Assembly (NCBI RefSeq): GCF_030704535.1
Contig: NC_081806.1
Span: 4,289,001 to 4,353,000, forward strand
From: Vitis vinifera
Lineage: Eukaryota; Streptophyta; Magnoliopsida; Vitales; Vitaceae
Reading direction: 5' to 3'
Length of the DNA: 64,000 bases
Notes under the pieces: generated by a model
The model's database searches: none
What the model was told of the DNA's origin: nothing
What the model saw: the letters and a program-made list of their open reading frames with translations, nothing else
Position numbers and translations under genes: made by a program
Part shown: positions 47,987 to 62,100 of the stretch, one piece after another
How the letters are laid out: each line of letters opens with the position of its first letter
Position numbering within the stretch: position 1 is the first letter of the stretch

Positions 47987-50900
47987 AACCACCTGGATTG
48001 GTATCTTCTTTATAATCATCATCTTCTTCTTCTTCTTCTTCTTCTTTAGGGTTCCTTTATTTGGTTAGGGCTTTGTGGGAAAGCTGGTGGTTATGGTGCT
48101 GTTCTTGCTTAATGGTGGTTTGTGGGTGAAAGGGATGGATAATACGTGGTGGTTGGGGGGAGGGGGGTGGCTTCCATAATAAAGTGGCTAATTGAATTGT
48201 TATTAGTTGTAGTTTGCCCTTTTTTCTTTATTCTTTTTAAACTTTTTCTTCCCTCTTTTTCTGCTCTGCTGCTAAACTACTTTATCACATCTATTCTAAT
48301 ATCCATACCTAGCTTGGTATTTAGGGTTAATGAGTATCTGCATCCTTTTTCTTAGAATATGGCTTCTGAAACATTCTTTCTTAAAAATAAATAATAAATA
48401 ATAAATAAATGAATACGAAAAGTTACAAATTTTAATATGATTCAACTTACAAGATCTTGTTTTAAGAATATATGTATTTAATAACAGCAGCAGCCCATGG
48501 TGGCTTTCTTTGTTCTGTTCTTGGTTTACTGGTAGAGTTTCTTTTCTATCAGGGCTTGATCGAAGCAGTCCAAGGGATTTTTGTCGTTCTTCTTAAGCGA
48601 TTTTCATTAAGAACAATTATCATGTAATTGTTATTTTATCGTGGGGTAGGGATGCTTGGCTGCCCATGACCTTAAACCCCACTCTTTGAATTTAATTCAG
48701 GCATATTCAATCAATTATTTTATTTGAAATTTATACGACACGAGGAAAAGTACTTAAAATTAATATGAAACTTTTTATTAACAATTCTTATTTATGAATA
48801 AAATTAATATAATAATTAAATAGGTTTTATACAAATTTAAAATATAATGTTTTTTAATTATATTTAATAGTTAATTTAAATTCACCACTGAAGTTTCAGC
48901 TGACATTTTCCAACTTGTAATTTAATATTAAAATTTTGGCCAATTAGTGATTACATTGTGTTTTTGTAGAAAAAAATTATGGTGATGATATAATGATGAT
49001 TATTGTCGCCGTTATCCAAAAATTGACTGGAGGATCTGTTGTCCAGTTTCAAGGGTAAATCCACGTGTTTAAAGGCACATCAATTGGGTGTCTTGTTTAA
49101 TTAAGATACACCCGTAATAAAGAAGATATGCGACATCCAGCTCTTACCTAACTGCTCTTCACATGGACTTTGGAAAGAGATAATAAAGAAAAGGAAAAAA
49201 GGAATGGTTGATGATGAGCTATTTCATTTTGAGAAATGAGGTAGTTGGGAATTGGCTGGCTTTCATCAATCTTCATTTAGCAATGCCCCCCCACTTTTGA
49301 AATTGGAACCTTGCCCAGAAGATACCTTTTGAACATTGGGGTTGTGTTCTTCTAGTTCGACCAAAGGTGCCTTTTCTTTTTCACCCTTCACCCCTTCAAA
49401 AGGTAACCTTCTCAAAACAACATCGGCTTGTTATTGGTTTGCTCCAAAAGTAGTCTGTCGTTTATATTTGAAACTTTACTAATTCAATGCCAAACACCAT
49501 CTAACTTCTTTTATTTGAAAATGACTGGAACTCAAACAGGACTTGAATGAACCCATATCAATCAAATAAGTCAATTTTTTTAACTCCAGGGTTGGCGTGG
49601 GATTGAAATGACTGTGAGAAGATGGTTTAAACAATTACATGGGCTCTTATTTCTTGGAACAATCCCACTACGAAAGGTGAGGACTTTACTTGAAAGAGTT
49701 GTTTTAGGCCTGAGCCTTAAGGCTTAATGATTGGAGAGACATGGAAAAAAGGCATACAAAAAGGGCAATTATTGGCATTTTCAGCCTACCCTTTCTTCTG
49801 GGCCTGGGCTTCACTGGGTCTTCAAACCCGAGACCACCCTGCTAAATTTAGTACATCTCTGGTGCTACCTGCATTCATTTTGTTGGATAAGCATTGGAAA
49901 TTCAAACTCAGGGCCAAGAAGGCATCAAAAAATTGGCAGTGAGTCTATGCAACAGTCCATTTATGTACTACATCCTTGTAACAAGTCAAAAAATGGAATG
50001 AACAATCTTGTCAAAGACTCATGGTTGCCTTCCCCTTTTAGTTACTGTATCAGAAGGTATGCTTGGCCCCAATATGACTGCTAATATACTTTCCATACTT
50101 TGAATATAAAACAATCAGAAAACTCTTATCAGCTTTGATTCTCCTGTCCCAAAAATCCACTCATTGAATCAATGAAAATGAGCAAAGATGGAAACTCTCT
50201 GCAACATATCATGTGGATCAATGAAAGGGGAAAAACATTAATAAATATCTTCACTGCAGTGTCCTGTGGGATTCATTATGAATCTTGGCTTGGGTGTGAG
50301 GTATAAAACATTGATTTTCTTGCTTACACTTCATGTGAATAAACAGGAGAGAAGGAGAGAAGGGAGCTATATGACAAGTGCTCTAAGACTTTGAGAACCC
50401 ATGTTGAGGACCACAGGGTTTGAAACTTTAGATGAAGAGTCTTAATCAGGACAAAGTAAAAGGCAAGAAGAAAAATAAAGGGTACCCATAAGGCCTGACA
50501 TGGTGGATCAGACCATGTCCTCTCCGTTAATTGCAAAGCTTGAGAGGATGAGCTCTAAAGGTAATGAATCAGGAGTGGTGATGGAAATCCCTGTCAAACC
50601 AATTTGCCACTTTCTCTACTTTCTGTAAGGCTACATGCCTTTTGGACTCTAAAAAAAAGATGATGAATGGTTCACTTTATGCAATGTGCAATGAAACTCA
50701 TGATATAAGAACTCACATTGCCCCTTATCTGCCCCCCCCTGGCTGTCTTCTTGAACCACCCAACAGTGATCATGACTTAGGTCCACCTATGTGACTGCAT
50801 TTTGGATGTGGCATGGCAATTGAAAGATTCCTCCACGGTTTTCACAATCTTTAGTCGATCTAGGACTAGACTATCTAAATGTACAAGGTTTATCCCATCT

Positions 50901-53028
50901 ACCATAACACCCACCCTCCATTGCGGAGCTTTGATTCACCCCAAAACTTATAATAAAATATGATAATCTCTAATTGCATAAAGTAACATGATCGCATGTC
51001 CAACAAAAGCAAATGTATTAAGAAAGAGAATGCTAAAGTTGTAATTTTGAAACTACATAATTGATTTGTGATTATCATATACATTAGCAACTTTTTAGAT
51101 TCTCCGACAAGATTGTTCTAATCCAATATTTCTTCGTTAAGGTTAAGTAAAATCGTTGAATATGGGTGGGGGGCCCTGATCAAGGACATGTTAACAACTA
51201 GAAAGGTAAGAGAGTTCATGGGTTAAAATCGATCTGCTTCATTGCAACCACATTAATTTTGGTAGGTGGGTCTATGATGCAACCTCCACCCTCTCAAAAT
51301 CTGCATGTCACTGTCTTCTCAAATGTGACTTAGGGCTCACCCTCTCATGTCTTGATAATTCATTGTATGCAAATGGTTCTAATGGGGTTGCCACCCCCAT
51401 GTCCCATCACGTGATTAGAATTTTTTATTTATAAGAAAAATTGATCTCAACCATCCAATTATTAATAGAAAAGACTTAATAATGTATTGCCAAAAATACA
51501 GATCATTTGTACCTTCTTGTGGGTGCACCCATGCCTTTACCTTTAGCAAAATTAAACTTTCTCTTTTCCTCGATTGCCTTGTCTGAATCACAATTGGGTC
51601 AATTTCAGTGGGACATGGCATAAGATGATGACCTTTCAAAATGGGATGATTTTCTAATTAGGAGTTTTCTACTCAAAATTCAAAAATACGTTATAATTTC
51701 AAATGTTAGTAACTACCTTTTCGCGCCCATAGGAAAATTAATATATGGCAGATTCCAAGGATATACACTTTAGCCTTTTAAGTGCTAAAGCTATCCCACT
51801 CCTTTATAACTTTTCTTTTCTTTTTTTTGGGAAGATTTTCAAACTAATTTGTCATTTTCAATATGCAATAATAGCCCTTGTTATGTTTCATGATTTACCC
51901 AAATGCCCTGTGAGGATTCTCCCCCCACGATCCACACAACATACAAAAGAGTGAGTGGGGTGTTGTCAATTTTGTAAATGCACCAACAATAACTAGACGA
52001 CCAGATAGTTTTTGTTTTGTTTTTTCTGTTTTTGTTTTTCTTATGTTGAGACTAAAAGACCATAAAGGGCTTTCTACGTACGTTGTATTTTCTTATCAAT
52101 CTTTTTTTTTATTTTTTAGATAGTAATCAAAATTCCAAAATTTCTCATCATTTTAAGAGTATATTTGAAAATAAAATTTTAAAAACGTTTTCAATATTTT
52201 TAATACTTAAATAATATATATTTTTAAATATTAAAAATATTTCTTAAAATCACTATTAAACGAAATCTTAACTATAAATAACATGTAATGTCTATCACAC
52301 TATATAAGATAGCGATCTTGTACATGAGAAGGAAAATTTATGTTTTACATGTGGGGGTGTCGTATAAAGTGGGTAAAGATAATGCTGAGAATTCAAAGGT
52401 GGCGCAAGTTGACTGTAAGAGTGGACTCTTCCGCCACATAATAGAGGGTGGGATGACACATATCACGTCAAACGCTGAGTGTTATTTATAAGAAAAGGGG
52501 CATTGAGTAATGGTAATGGAGTAGGAAAGAAGAAGTGTGGAAAGTCTCAATTGCAGGCATGGTGTCTTGTCTCTTCGCTGTCTCCTTTTGAGTGTGGGAG
52601 AGTTGAGGAGGAGAGTGACGGCCTTCCTTTAATTTCCCCATGCCAACCACAAGGCTACAATTCTAAGCAAATATCTTTCTCTTTTTATTCTCTATTAATT
52701 TGTCTTTATTTTCCATTTCCACAGCGCTTCCCCTCTGTGTTAAGGGCCCGTTTGCATGGATTTTTTTAAAAATTAGAAGGTTTTTTTTTTTTTTTAGTTT
52801 AATAAAATTTTTAATAATTATTGGGTGGTTTCGTCATTTGGCCTATTCGCATTTCCATGGGACTATGGGAGTTACACAACGTGGATACGGTCGGTGAGTG
52901 AAATTTAAAACGATCACGAGGCTGGTTTTTGAAAATATATCAAACTGTGAAGGGTAGTTTTGTAATTGAGACTGAAAAATTAAGAAGAAAGTGAGGAACT
53001 CGGGACCCGCCGGGGTATGACCAGGCCA
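47987..53028. other. 5-kb intergenic region, no gene supported
   Basis: It starts with the SAP 3' UTR, including a (CTT)n tract at about 48020-48046. The rest is AT-rich spacer with homopolymers. The stretch 52150-52270 is a degenerate relative of MITE family A. Frames at 49727-50084, 50324-50536 and 52288-52769 have no domain. Confidence 0.55.
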
Positions 53029-53045
53029 TCTCTCTCTCTCTCTCT
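53029..53045 (+). promoter_or_regulatory. (TC)n tract in the kinesin leader or promoter
   Basis: A pure TC run lies about 145 bp before the kinesin ATG. Such Y-patch/CT microsatellites are typical of plant core promoters and 5' UTRs. Confidence 0.5.
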
Positions 53046-53155
53046 AAAACGCGGAATTTTCTGGCTCGCATCTCACACGATTCACTCCACTTTCTTTCAA
53101 AACTTTCTCGCTCTTTCTTTCAAATTTGCTCGGAAAATTTCACTCCAGGAGTTCA

Positions 53156-53187
53156 ATGGCTGCGACCCTTTGAGGCTTGGGATGTGA
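53156..53187 (+). promoter_or_regulatory. Two tiny upstream ORFs before the kinesin start
   Basis: uORF1 (53156-53173) encodes MAATL and stops. Next, an ATG directly followed by TGA (53182-53187) forms a start-stop element ending two bases before the main ATG at 53190. Both would be translated only if transcription starts upstream, as the TC tract suggests. Confidence 0.6.
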
Positions 53188-53189
53188 AA

Positions 53190-56100
53190 ATGGCGGCTTC
53201 GGGTGGTTACAGAAATGGAACTCACAAGGGCAATATGAAGGTGGATAGGCTGGTCTCCCTCAGTTCCGCCACCAAGTCTTCCTCTCTCAAGTCCAAGCCT
53301 TCCCCAGCGTCGCCCGCTTCTTCTGGGCTCCGCCGCAACAGCACCGGCTCTGTCGGTGGAGCAAAAGACGATGCTGGAGGTCAGTTCTCTCTATCTTTTG
53401 AAGTGGGTTTGTTGTGGTTGGTATTGGGTTGTGGGTGTGGAGGAGTGTGAGTTGGTGTTCTAAATTTGGTTGGATTGGAACAAAAACGTTAAATCGGTGC
53501 TTGTTATGTTTGTAATGGGAAAGCTATTTTGGGAAACTAGGGGCTATGTGAAGGATTTGATTAGGTGATGGGCACCTTTAAAATCAAGTCATCTGATAAA
53601 TGGCGCAAAAGAATTCATATAGGGAAGCCCAAGTGGACAAGATCGATACTTTGTGGAATGGAGTAGGGAGTATTTGCTGATTTGCTAACTCGTGTTCTAT
53701 TTATTTTGTGTGATAAAAATTTGTCACCAAGAATTGGAGGTTACACAGGATCGTTTGGGATTTCTATTATAAAGTGAATTATTGAGACTTGTAATAAAAC
53801 TTATTTCAAATGGTAGAAAGAGAGCAAAAAGGTAGACCATTCTTCACGGTAGGACCTCTCTATTGTGCATGCTATTAGGAATCGGAAGAAATTTTCTCAT
53901 AAATAATGCCATTCTATTGGTGTGATGACTTGTTTCCATTTTGGTAGTGCAGAATAACTGATTCCTTTATGGAGACTTAGCCTTTCGTGAAATAAATTCC
54001 AAGTCATTTTATGGGTGTGGATTGTGATTCAATAAAAAGAACTTAATAAAAACGTGAAGAGGTGCAGTATTCTGGTAATAACATTAAGATCAACAATGGT
54101 GGACTCGTGTAATATTGGCAGTAAAAAGTCTGAAGAGCCATCATCTAGAAGGTTTTCTTAGTCTGGCATTAAGACAGTTGTCATGCATGATCATGATTCA
54201 TGGATGGTGCTGAAGAATCATGTAGGTAGACCTCTTCCTCACTTTCTTATTTCGATATCCATTTTGCCAATACATGGAGTCGATTTTAATAGATGGAATA
54301 AATACTTGAAACAAAAGAGATCTATGTTCTTTTCTTAATATCTATTGACCAATGACCATCACTGATGAAATCTCATAAACTGGGAAAAATTGTAAAGAAG
54401 CAACAGGATCATGATTCATAAATGCTTAACAAGTTTGATGCCTCTGTCCTTCCAGAACAAGCATATGCTTACCAACAAAAGAAGGAAACCTTTAAACCTC
54501 CCTTTTTATTCATGAGGAGAGCTCTAGCTTAAGCAGAATGGTTAATCTTGCCATACTACTATGGCTACTCCTACTACTCATATTGCTACTGATTGTAAGT
54601 ATTAATGCTGCTACACCTTATTCCTATGGCCTCTGCTAGCATTACTTTAAGATGTGTTTTTCTGATGGTAATGCTTTCTGTGGCATAAGCAATGTGTACA
54701 TATTATTAAGTATCTTCTCAAATTTCAAAAAGTAAGCTTTCTAGTGTTCCTCACATCCATTGATGTTGCATATAATGGATATGACAAACTCCAATTTGAT
54801 AATTTAATGTTCTGGCAATATAATATTTCCTTTTACTTTAGACACCTAGCCAGTTGAAAGGATTTTCTGCTTGATCTGGGGAGTATAACAATTCCATAAT
54901 TAATGGGTATTTCAAATATTATAAATTGATCCCCTTGTAGTCCCAGTGTAGTAAGGTTGCACCCCCTTTTTTTTGTTGGAGGCTCTTCAATCTAAGTTTC
55001 TGTTTGCCTATCAATATAACAAATTGATCCTTTGAACAACGATTTACCGACTAGTATGGTGCTGCATGGCCACTTCAAAATGGATGAAGTATTTATATTG
55101 GAAATTACATGACATGGGCATGGTATGTCTCTGTCATGCCTATAATTGGATACATACTCAATAAGCATGTCTAATAATGGAATAGAGAAATGCGTTTCTC
55201 ATCCCCTATATGTTCTTTTTTGATAGTCTTTTTTATTCCATATATGTTCTTTTTTTTATGATTAATCTTTCTTCTTTGTTGCATGAATGCTTCAATAAGA
55301 ATGAAGTACCCTTGCTGGATATGCAAAGTTACATTTAATTTCAGTTCTAGGTTCAGAAAAGAAACATGGACACATCAATGGTTCAGACATGTCTCCTCCA
55401 TCCTCTGAAATTTCAGGATTAAACACATTACACATATGAATCCCTGTCCTCCCTGTCTGGAGCTGTAAATTTCTGTTTGTTGGAAGTCATGTTTTTGTTA
55501 AGGAAAGGGATCAAGCTAGTATGTAACAATAACAATCACCAAGAAATTTTTCCAACATTTTTCTTTTGTTAAAAGGCTTTGATGGTGTGCTTTCGTATTT
55601 TTATGCTGTATTTTTAACTTTTATGAATGCTAAATATAGTTCCTGGGAGGGTTCGAGTGGCTGTAAGATTGCGACCGCGGAATGCAGAGGAGTTGGTGGC
55701 TGATGCTGATTTTGCTGATTGTGTAGAATTGCAGCCAGAGGTGTTCTTGATGTTATTTTTCCTGTTATAGAATCTATACATGCATACAATATCCTTTTAT
55801 TTTACTGATGGTTTCTCTGTCATTTTCATTGTTTGTTTGCTCCATTCAGCTTAAAAGGTTAAAACTTCGAAAGAACAATTGGGACTCAGACACCTATGAG
55901 TTCGATGAAGTGCTTACAGAGTTTGCATCACAAAAACGTGTATATGAAGTTGTTGCGAAACCTGTTGTGGAGGTGCATGGCTGTCAAAGTTGTCAATTTT
56001 ATCATAAATACTGTAGTCATTTGCATCAGTTCTGTTATTTTAAGGCATAGCAGGTGCATGGATAGTTGAATTTTTCGAGTTTATAATGTTGGTTTCTTCT

Positions 56101-59100
56101 ATTTGTGATCTATGATTGCCCTAGAAGCCATGGCTCTTAGTTTTTTTTATCAGCCAAACAGAATGGCATCAGTCTTGGAAAGATCAGCTTTGATATGGAA
56201 TACCATCTATAGAAGAAGGAAAAAATAAAAGACAAATTTGTTAACTTTCAACTCCGAACAGAATAACAAAATAATGAATATCAAACTTAAAAAAAGAAAA
56301 CTAAAAGAATTAGCAGATAGTTAATATCATCTCTTATGGTTTAGGATATTGATTTTCAAAAATAAATCAAAAGTATTTATTACAGAAAAGAAGAGGCAAA
56401 AAAGAGGAGGCCGCAGAGAGGTGCATGTGTGAGTGTGGAAGGGGGCCTGCTGTTGGTGAGGGGTGAGCAAGGAGTGCTGAAAGAACAAACTCACTGTATA
56501 TCACTGCATTTCACTTTGCTACACTACCCTATTCACACCAAAATTATGAAATAGATTGATTCTTTGGGAAAATTATCATTAGAAGATATTATTTCAATTG
56601 ATTTTTTTTTTCCTTTTTCCTTTTGCTTTTGATTGACCACTTCTTGCCTCTGTTATTAATGTCTTGTATTGGATATTTATTATAATAATTATTATTATTT
56701 TATGCATGAAATCCTTCATCTGTTTTCACCTTTTTTTCACTCCCATGTCCAAGAAAATTAAATATAAATGTTTATTTTCCTTTTTATTTGAGTTGGATGA
56801 TTTTATACTAGTGTGATCTGTCATTATTTTTGATGGAGGCCATCTAAGTCATACTTTTGATGGCAATTAAACTTCAGACAGCAGGTTTTCATATGTTGTT
56901 TGCTTCTACAGAGTGTTTTGGATGGTTACAATGGAACAGTCATGGCATATGGACAGACTGGTACTGGGAAAACATACACACTTGGGCGACTTGGAGAGGA
57001 AGATACTGCTGCGCGTGGAATAATGGTGCGTGCAATGGAGGATATTTTAGCAGAAATTTCTCCAGAGACTGATTCTGTCTCAGTCTCCTATTTGCAGGTT
57101 GTTAGCCTTAAAAATAATATTAAGTTCATGCTTAATTTATTGTTGTTGTTATTTGTTTAGTATATTGTTGCTAGTTTATGAAATTTTCACTTTTCAGTTA
57201 AGCCAATTTCATTTCATCTTGTAAGGGATCTTTGATATATTCTATAAAGGCGTTTTTCAGATATAATTTGTCTGACGTTCTTGTTCTTTACAAATATCTT
57301 CAGCTTTATATGGAAACCATTCAGGACCTCCTTGATCCTACTAATGACAACATATCTATCATGGAAGACCCGAAAACTGGAGATGTTTCACTACCAGGGG
57401 CCACCCTAGTAGAAATCAGGGACCAGCGGAGTTTTGTGGAACTGCTACGGTTAGGGGAAGCTCACCGCTTTGCTGCAAACACAAAATTGAATACCGAATC
57501 ATCTCGTAGTCATGCTATTTTGATGGTGAATCCTTATCTGCTGATGTTCATGCTTTTCTTTCTTGAGCACTTATTTGGATTGGTTGTTTTATTCTAATGG
57601 AGCATTGATGGATTTCTCTTTTGCTGCAGGTACATGTTAAGAAATCTGTAAAGGGAAGGGATTCAGCTCTTTTAAGTGAAAATTGTAACAGTTCCCACAT
57701 GGTTAAAACTTTTAAGCCACCTGTTGTTCGGAAAGGGAAGTTGGTTGTGGTAGATCTTGCAGGTTCAGAGCGTATTGATAAGTCAGGTGTGTATGATAAC
57801 TTATGGATAGGAGAATTATTTCTTTTCCCTGATGACTGATTGAGCTTTCATGAATATGTAAAATCATGTTTATATTTTTTGAATTGAAAGTGATACCCTC
57901 CTGTTTTGGTTGGCTGGTGCCATCTCAATCCATGGCTTGAAATGTCCTGTTTAAGTTGGAGGAGCAAAAGCTCCAAGTTTGCAGTTTTTTTTATAGTTAA
58001 TTTCAAAAAAATCACTTTTAGCAATAATAGGTTTAGGGCTCATGAGCCCACTAGCTTAAATCTTTGGGAATGAGAGAGTTGGCTCTTTCAATTGCTAAAT
58101 TTTATTTCTGTTTGCGAATTGTATTCAACTGTAACAATAATTTTAAATCATATTTCAGCATGTTCATACAAAATTAGCATCTCTTGTCCAGTAGAATGTC
58201 TGTTGAGGATGGAGAAGTTGAGTTACGGAGTTCATTGGTTATAGCATCTTGAGGAAGAGATCTTTGCTTTGGGATTTTTTTTTTTGTTTTTTGGGCACTT
58301 CCATTTTTGTTCTTTCAAATAAGCAGAAGAGACAAATCAAAGTATGTAAAATCAGTAAACCCATTTTTTAAGAAAAACAAAAATTCTAAATGTTATATTA
58401 TTATAGCTGTTCCATTTTTAGTACTTTGCTTCTCAATTACACTTCAGAGTTTGCCATTTGTTTGTTATTTGGCAGGAAGTGAGGGACATACATTAGAGGA
58501 AGCCAAGTCTATTAATCTTTCTTTAAGTGCTTTGGGAAAGTGTATTAATGCACTGGCAGAGAATAGTGCACATGTCCCGGTTCGTGATTCAAAACTTACA
58601 AGATTGCTTCGAGATTCATTTGGAGGTGAGTTGTTCATGCATATGGTAAGCGATATTTCTCCTTTTGGTGTGGTCTTCACTCAATTTTATCAAACTTTCC
58701 TGGACATGGTTTTCTCATTTAAACATATTTATTGATTTGGATGAATCTCAGCACTGAAGCTTCCGAAAGCTCAGATGAGAAAGTCTTGAGTCTTATACTC
58801 TCTTTGGGAAGTGTTTTTAAAAATAATTTTTGAAAATTGTTCTTTGATATTTTGCGAAACAAAAGTCTGGTAGGAAATTTAAAATATTCTTAACCTGTTT
58901 TCTATTTTTTAAAATATGTTTTAAAAATAACTTTTATTTCTGGTTTCTCAGAAAATTGTTTTTTGCTTTCTGATTGTCAAACATGTTTCTATGCTTTTTT
59001 GTTTTCAAAAATAGAAAACTGTTTTTGAAAATAGTTATCAAATAGACCCTTAAGTACTTGAGCCCCGTTGTTACATGTATCCAAATGCAATAATTGGCTG

Positions 59101-62100
59101 GATAATAGAGGACTGGTGCAAAAATGTTAGTGGCTATGGAGAGAGGTTGGCAATCCCAAGGGACCCCTTCCTCCTACTCACTATTTATTTATTTATTTCT
59201 GAAATTTCTTCAATTAAATATATAATTTGCAGTTGAACCCCTTTAAAGTAATGATTTTACTCACCCAATCATATAATATTCATATGAGTTTTATGAGTAC
59301 AATAATATCTTCAAATTACCCCAAAGAACAACTCTAATTTGCAAGTCAGCCCTTAAAATGATTCAAATCTTGTTTTATGCCATCCCTACCAAATGATATA
59401 GTGCCTTCAGGAAAAATTTGTATCTTGATCAGTATTAAGGACAATACTTTCTTCCTTGGCCTTTTACTCTAAAATGGTATTCTCCTTTTGAAGATCCTTC
59501 ACTCTGATGACTATTTGCATCTGCTAAAAAAATAGATAGCTGTTTTAAAGAAGAGGAAGAGGAAAACATGGAGACAAAAATGGGATTGACTGCAGAATTT
59601 TTTTACATGTACCATAGGAAGAGAGAAATTATCAAGGAACCATTTTTAGCACATAAAAGACTTAAAAATGATGGAATTATCCCTGTCAATAATGGCTCCC
59701 ATTTAAAAGGGATTATTTGGTGATTTAGGCAATTGGAGTATATTCCTTTTGAAGTAGAGTTTTTCAAAGCAGTTGGAGAAATTTAAAATGGCTGGTCTCA
59801 GCTTGCCTGTTCATGCTGATATCCTACATATTGAATCTACTGGAAAGTGCCTGGGTCTTGAACCACTGAAAATCTTGCCAAAGTTCTAACAATTATTTTT
59901 AAGGGGGCATGTTCTATTTCCTAGCAAGCAGACAGAAAGGTTCTGTCATAGATTTTCAATGCTATTTCAGAATTCTTTCTATTTGGTAGCAGTCAGTTCA
60001 TCCTTGGCTGTATCTTCTATTTTACATAGATGTGCTGATTTATCCTTGTGTTTATTTTGACGCAGCATTTAAAATATTTTAACCTTTACATTATTCCAGG
60101 CACTGCAAGGACTTCATTGGTTGTCACTATTGGTCCATCCCCACGTCATCGTGGAGAGACATCAAGCACCATCATGTTTGGACAAAGGGTAGGTTCCAAA
60201 CTTATAGCCTAATTTTTTTCCTTTTAGAGTTATCTATAGTTGCAATCCTTGTCATGTATTCAATTTTATGGCTTTTTTTATTAATACCGTTGTTGCAACC
60301 CAATAATATCTTTGTGTTTTGACACGGATGAAAATATCGGTTTTTACAAATATATCGACAATTATATTTTACGGATATATCGGTGAAAGAAAATTGATCA
60401 AAACTAATAGAAACATTATGAAAAACTCCAAAAAAATGATAGAAGAAGCAATAACACACTTTATTTATATGTGACATAGTTTGTGATATTCAATGCACTA
60501 ATAAAGAATATAAATTTTCTAAGCATACGTCCAATATTGATTTGTATTAAGTATTTAATTTCATTAGATGTATGTCAATAATTTATATATATTACATTAT
60601 CATATTTCCATTTAACAACAAAATGAAGATCGACGTGATTCTGTGGCACTATGGAGAATCTCATCTTAGTGGAAATAATATTGGATATAATTTGCAATAT
60701 TCAACACTAATATGTAAAATTTGAAAATGAAGATCAAAAAAAAAAAAATATGTAAAATTTGAAAATATATTTAATATTATATTTATTGTGTGATACATAG
60801 ATAATTTTTTTTGATAAGTATTTTTCAGTTTAAAAATATTTATAATTTTATTTATATATTTTTATAATTTATTTTGCATTTAACTCATTATTTTTGCATT
60901 TTCATTAATAAATTAAATAGAATTTGAAAATAAGATAAATTAATATTAATTAATTTATTAAAATTTTATTTTAATATTTTATTTCTTATGAATTCATATA
61001 GAATTTAGAAAAAAAAATATTATATATTAAATATAGGATATAGGTTGTTACAAAGATGGATTGTCCAGTTGGTTAGCTGCAACCTCTTCCACATATTATA
61101 CCCAGGTTTAAGGCCTAGCTTGCAATTTACTTTTTCCCAAAATAACAAATATGATAATAATAATAATAAAAAAAAAACACCTGGCTTGCTTTTACGGTTT
61201 TACCACATCACAGAGCCCCTTTGGCCCATTCAATTTTTCAATTGAAATCAAAGGAAAAGAAAACTTGGCATGCATTGACCACGCCCCTTGCCCCTTTGAC
61301 TGCTTAAAAAATCGGGAAAAATTCTGATAAATTGGGAAAATCCCTATAAATTGGGAAAAATCAAGAAAATTTCCTGATAAATTCCGAAATTTCCATCAGT
61401 GGAAATATCTCCTGCATGTTTCATGTTGGGCTCTGCCGACACTGATATATCCTCGAAATATCGCCAATTTTTTGGTGATATTTCCATTCTTGGTTTGACA
61501 TTCCTGTTGTATACTTGAAATTTTAATTTCTAATGATGCAATGTAGTGGATATTTTTTCTGTGGGGAGTTTGCTCATGCATGAAATTAATATTTTTTGCT
61601 AATACTTTTTCCTCTAGGCTATGAAGGTGGAGAATATGTTGAAAATAAAGGAAGAGTTTGATTATAAAAGTTTGTCTAGAAGGCTTGAGATTCAATTAGA
61701 CAAACTCATTGTGGAACATGAAAGGCAGCAAAAAGCATTTGAAGATGAGGTTGAAAGGATAACTGTAGAAACACAAAATCATATATCTGAAACTGAAAGA
61801 AACTATGCTGATGCGTTGGAGGTAAGTGCATACATATAAAAGTTTCATTTTTTTTTTTTTTTTGTTTTGATATGAACATCAGCATTGTTTTAAGCTCACA
61901 CACAAGTATGCATATATTTATGCATTACATATATATGTAATAGTTATCTTTACTCGTGAATGAGCAGGCTCATAGGCTAATAGCTAATGATACAAATATT
62001 TGATTTTGTTATCAAGTAGCTGCTGAATTGGACACAAGCTGCTTTGTTTGTTGAACCTGTACTATTTGTTTAATTATTAAGCTAAATGCTGTAGCTCTAA

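Noticed and set aside
49727..50084. 71- and 117-residue overlapping frames
   Set aside because: No domain, two frames over the same DNA, no supporting context.
58465..58680. 71-residue minus-strand frame
   Set aside because: Antisense of kinesin exon 7.
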